Below are positions 63,642-64,000 of a stretch of 64,000 bases of DNA, piece after piece. The notes under the pieces are model-generated. The model did not search any database. It worked only from the letters and a program-made list of their open reading frames with translations, and had not been told where the DNA came from. The position numbers and the translations under genes are program-made. This stretch comes from Dryocosmus kuriphilus (taxonomy: Eukaryota > Arthropoda > Insecta > Hymenoptera > Cynipidae), in contig CM076192.1 in assembly GCA_038277395.1 (NCBI GenBank), forward strand, positions 12,312,596-12,376,595, given 5' to 3'. Position 1 is the stretch's first letter. Each line of letters starts with the position of its first letter.

Positions 63642-64000
63642 ATGAACAGTGAAATGTACGTAACGCGATATGCAACTGTGTTACTACCGCTCCTTACCAT
63701 CTGGGTAACTCCAATCACCACTGCAGAAAGCGTCGAACAAATACCGTTCCAGTCCAGCACTGGGATGTATTACGAGTTTCAGGGACCAATTCGGAGAAAG
63801 GTCAGCAATTGGCGTATCAACACGTTTCTACACGTCAGGCAACTATATAACTCGCTAGATGAGTACCAATTGAAGGTAAAGACCTTACCAAGACACTGTA
63901 TGCCGATCCTGGAGAAGGAATGCAGCCGCATCATTGTCCAGTATAATCTCCAACCTAAACTAGACGCAGCAGAACGTGCACGATATGCCATTCATCAAGA
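63642..64000 (+). CDS. envelope-like gene, 5' part, runs off the window
   Basis: ATG at 63642 (a second in-frame ATG at 63654) opens a frame with no stop to the window end, about 119 codons. It begins with a signal-peptide-like stretch (ATVLLPLLTIWVTPITTAES), then SSTGMYYEFQGPIRRKVSNW and a Cys-containing region. The position directly after integrase and the leader peptide fit the env gene of insect errantivirus-type gypsy elements. No furin site or fusion peptide is reached within the window. Confidence 0.65.
   Translation, partial: MNSEMYVTRYATVLLPLLTIWVTPITTAESVEQIPFQSSTGMYYEFQGPIRRKVSNWRINTFLHVRQLYNSLDEYQLKVKTLPRHCMPILEKECSRIIVQYNLQPKLDAAERARYAIHQ

Noticed and set aside
1..64000. CRISPR arrays, operons or bacterial defence systems
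   Set aside because: No spacer-repeat arrays or prokaryotic genes; the window is eukaryotic, with introns and eukaryotic transposons.

Overview
This window is nuclear DNA from an animal, most likely an insect. It has AT-rich sequence, GT..AG introns, mariner, hAT and CACTA-type DNA transposons, a Penelope-like element, LINEs, tRNA-derived SINEs, and Ty3/gypsy elements, one of them with an envelope-like gene. No tRNA, rRNA, CRISPR array or prokaryotic operon is present. The only convincing host gene is a BEN-domain gene spread over about 34.27-41.80 kb, possibly with a first exon near 25.5 kb. Almost everything else is transposon, foldback element or satellite. Layout, 0-15 kb: a Penelope-like retroelement lies head-to-head with a second 3' end (1-2645) and a hammerhead-like motif follows; then a decayed gypsy element (3.5-5.8), small palindromes, an unrecognised 96-codon ORF (6.83-7.12), a broken mariner (7.3-8.4), a LINE scrap (8.5-9.0), an internally deleted mariner (9.15-9.9), a 62-bp minisatellite (10.05-11.2) and nested TIR elements (12.5-14.7). 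15-25 kb: a composite with long inverted arms (about 15.7-16.8 and 19.1-19.75) encloses an 82-bp dimeric satellite, followed by an intact CACTA-type transposase ORF (20.17-22.58). 25-34 kb: a large island in which copies of one roughly 1.3-kb repeat family face each other around a leader-like region carrying three covarying hairpins and a small protease-like ORF. 34-42 kb: exons of the BEN gene, with foldback elements in its introns and a 4.0-kb hAT element with an 8-bp target duplication inside its last exon. 42-51 kb: a mariner with perfect TIRs inserted in an older foldback, then a full-length LINE (45.54-50.67) bounded by a 13-bp target duplication. 51-64 kb: an inverted-repeat element related to the minisatellite, a 5'-truncated gypsy on the minus strand with an intact RNase H-integrase ORF, then a plus-strand gypsy starting with an LTR near 56.34 kb. 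That element has a leader with eight structured hairpins, two small ORFs, gag, protease, integrase and the start of an env gene that runs off the window. Its reverse transcriptase has been replaced by a 137-bp copied piece of gag. The most interesting signals are RNA-like: hairpins whose paired arms differ between copies but stay complementary while the linking sequence is constant. They occur in two LTR-element-like leaders (27.4-27.7 and 56.9-57.5 kb), before a conserved ACATTCTCATC motif in the 25-32 kb repeat family, and in two hammerhead-like motifs.
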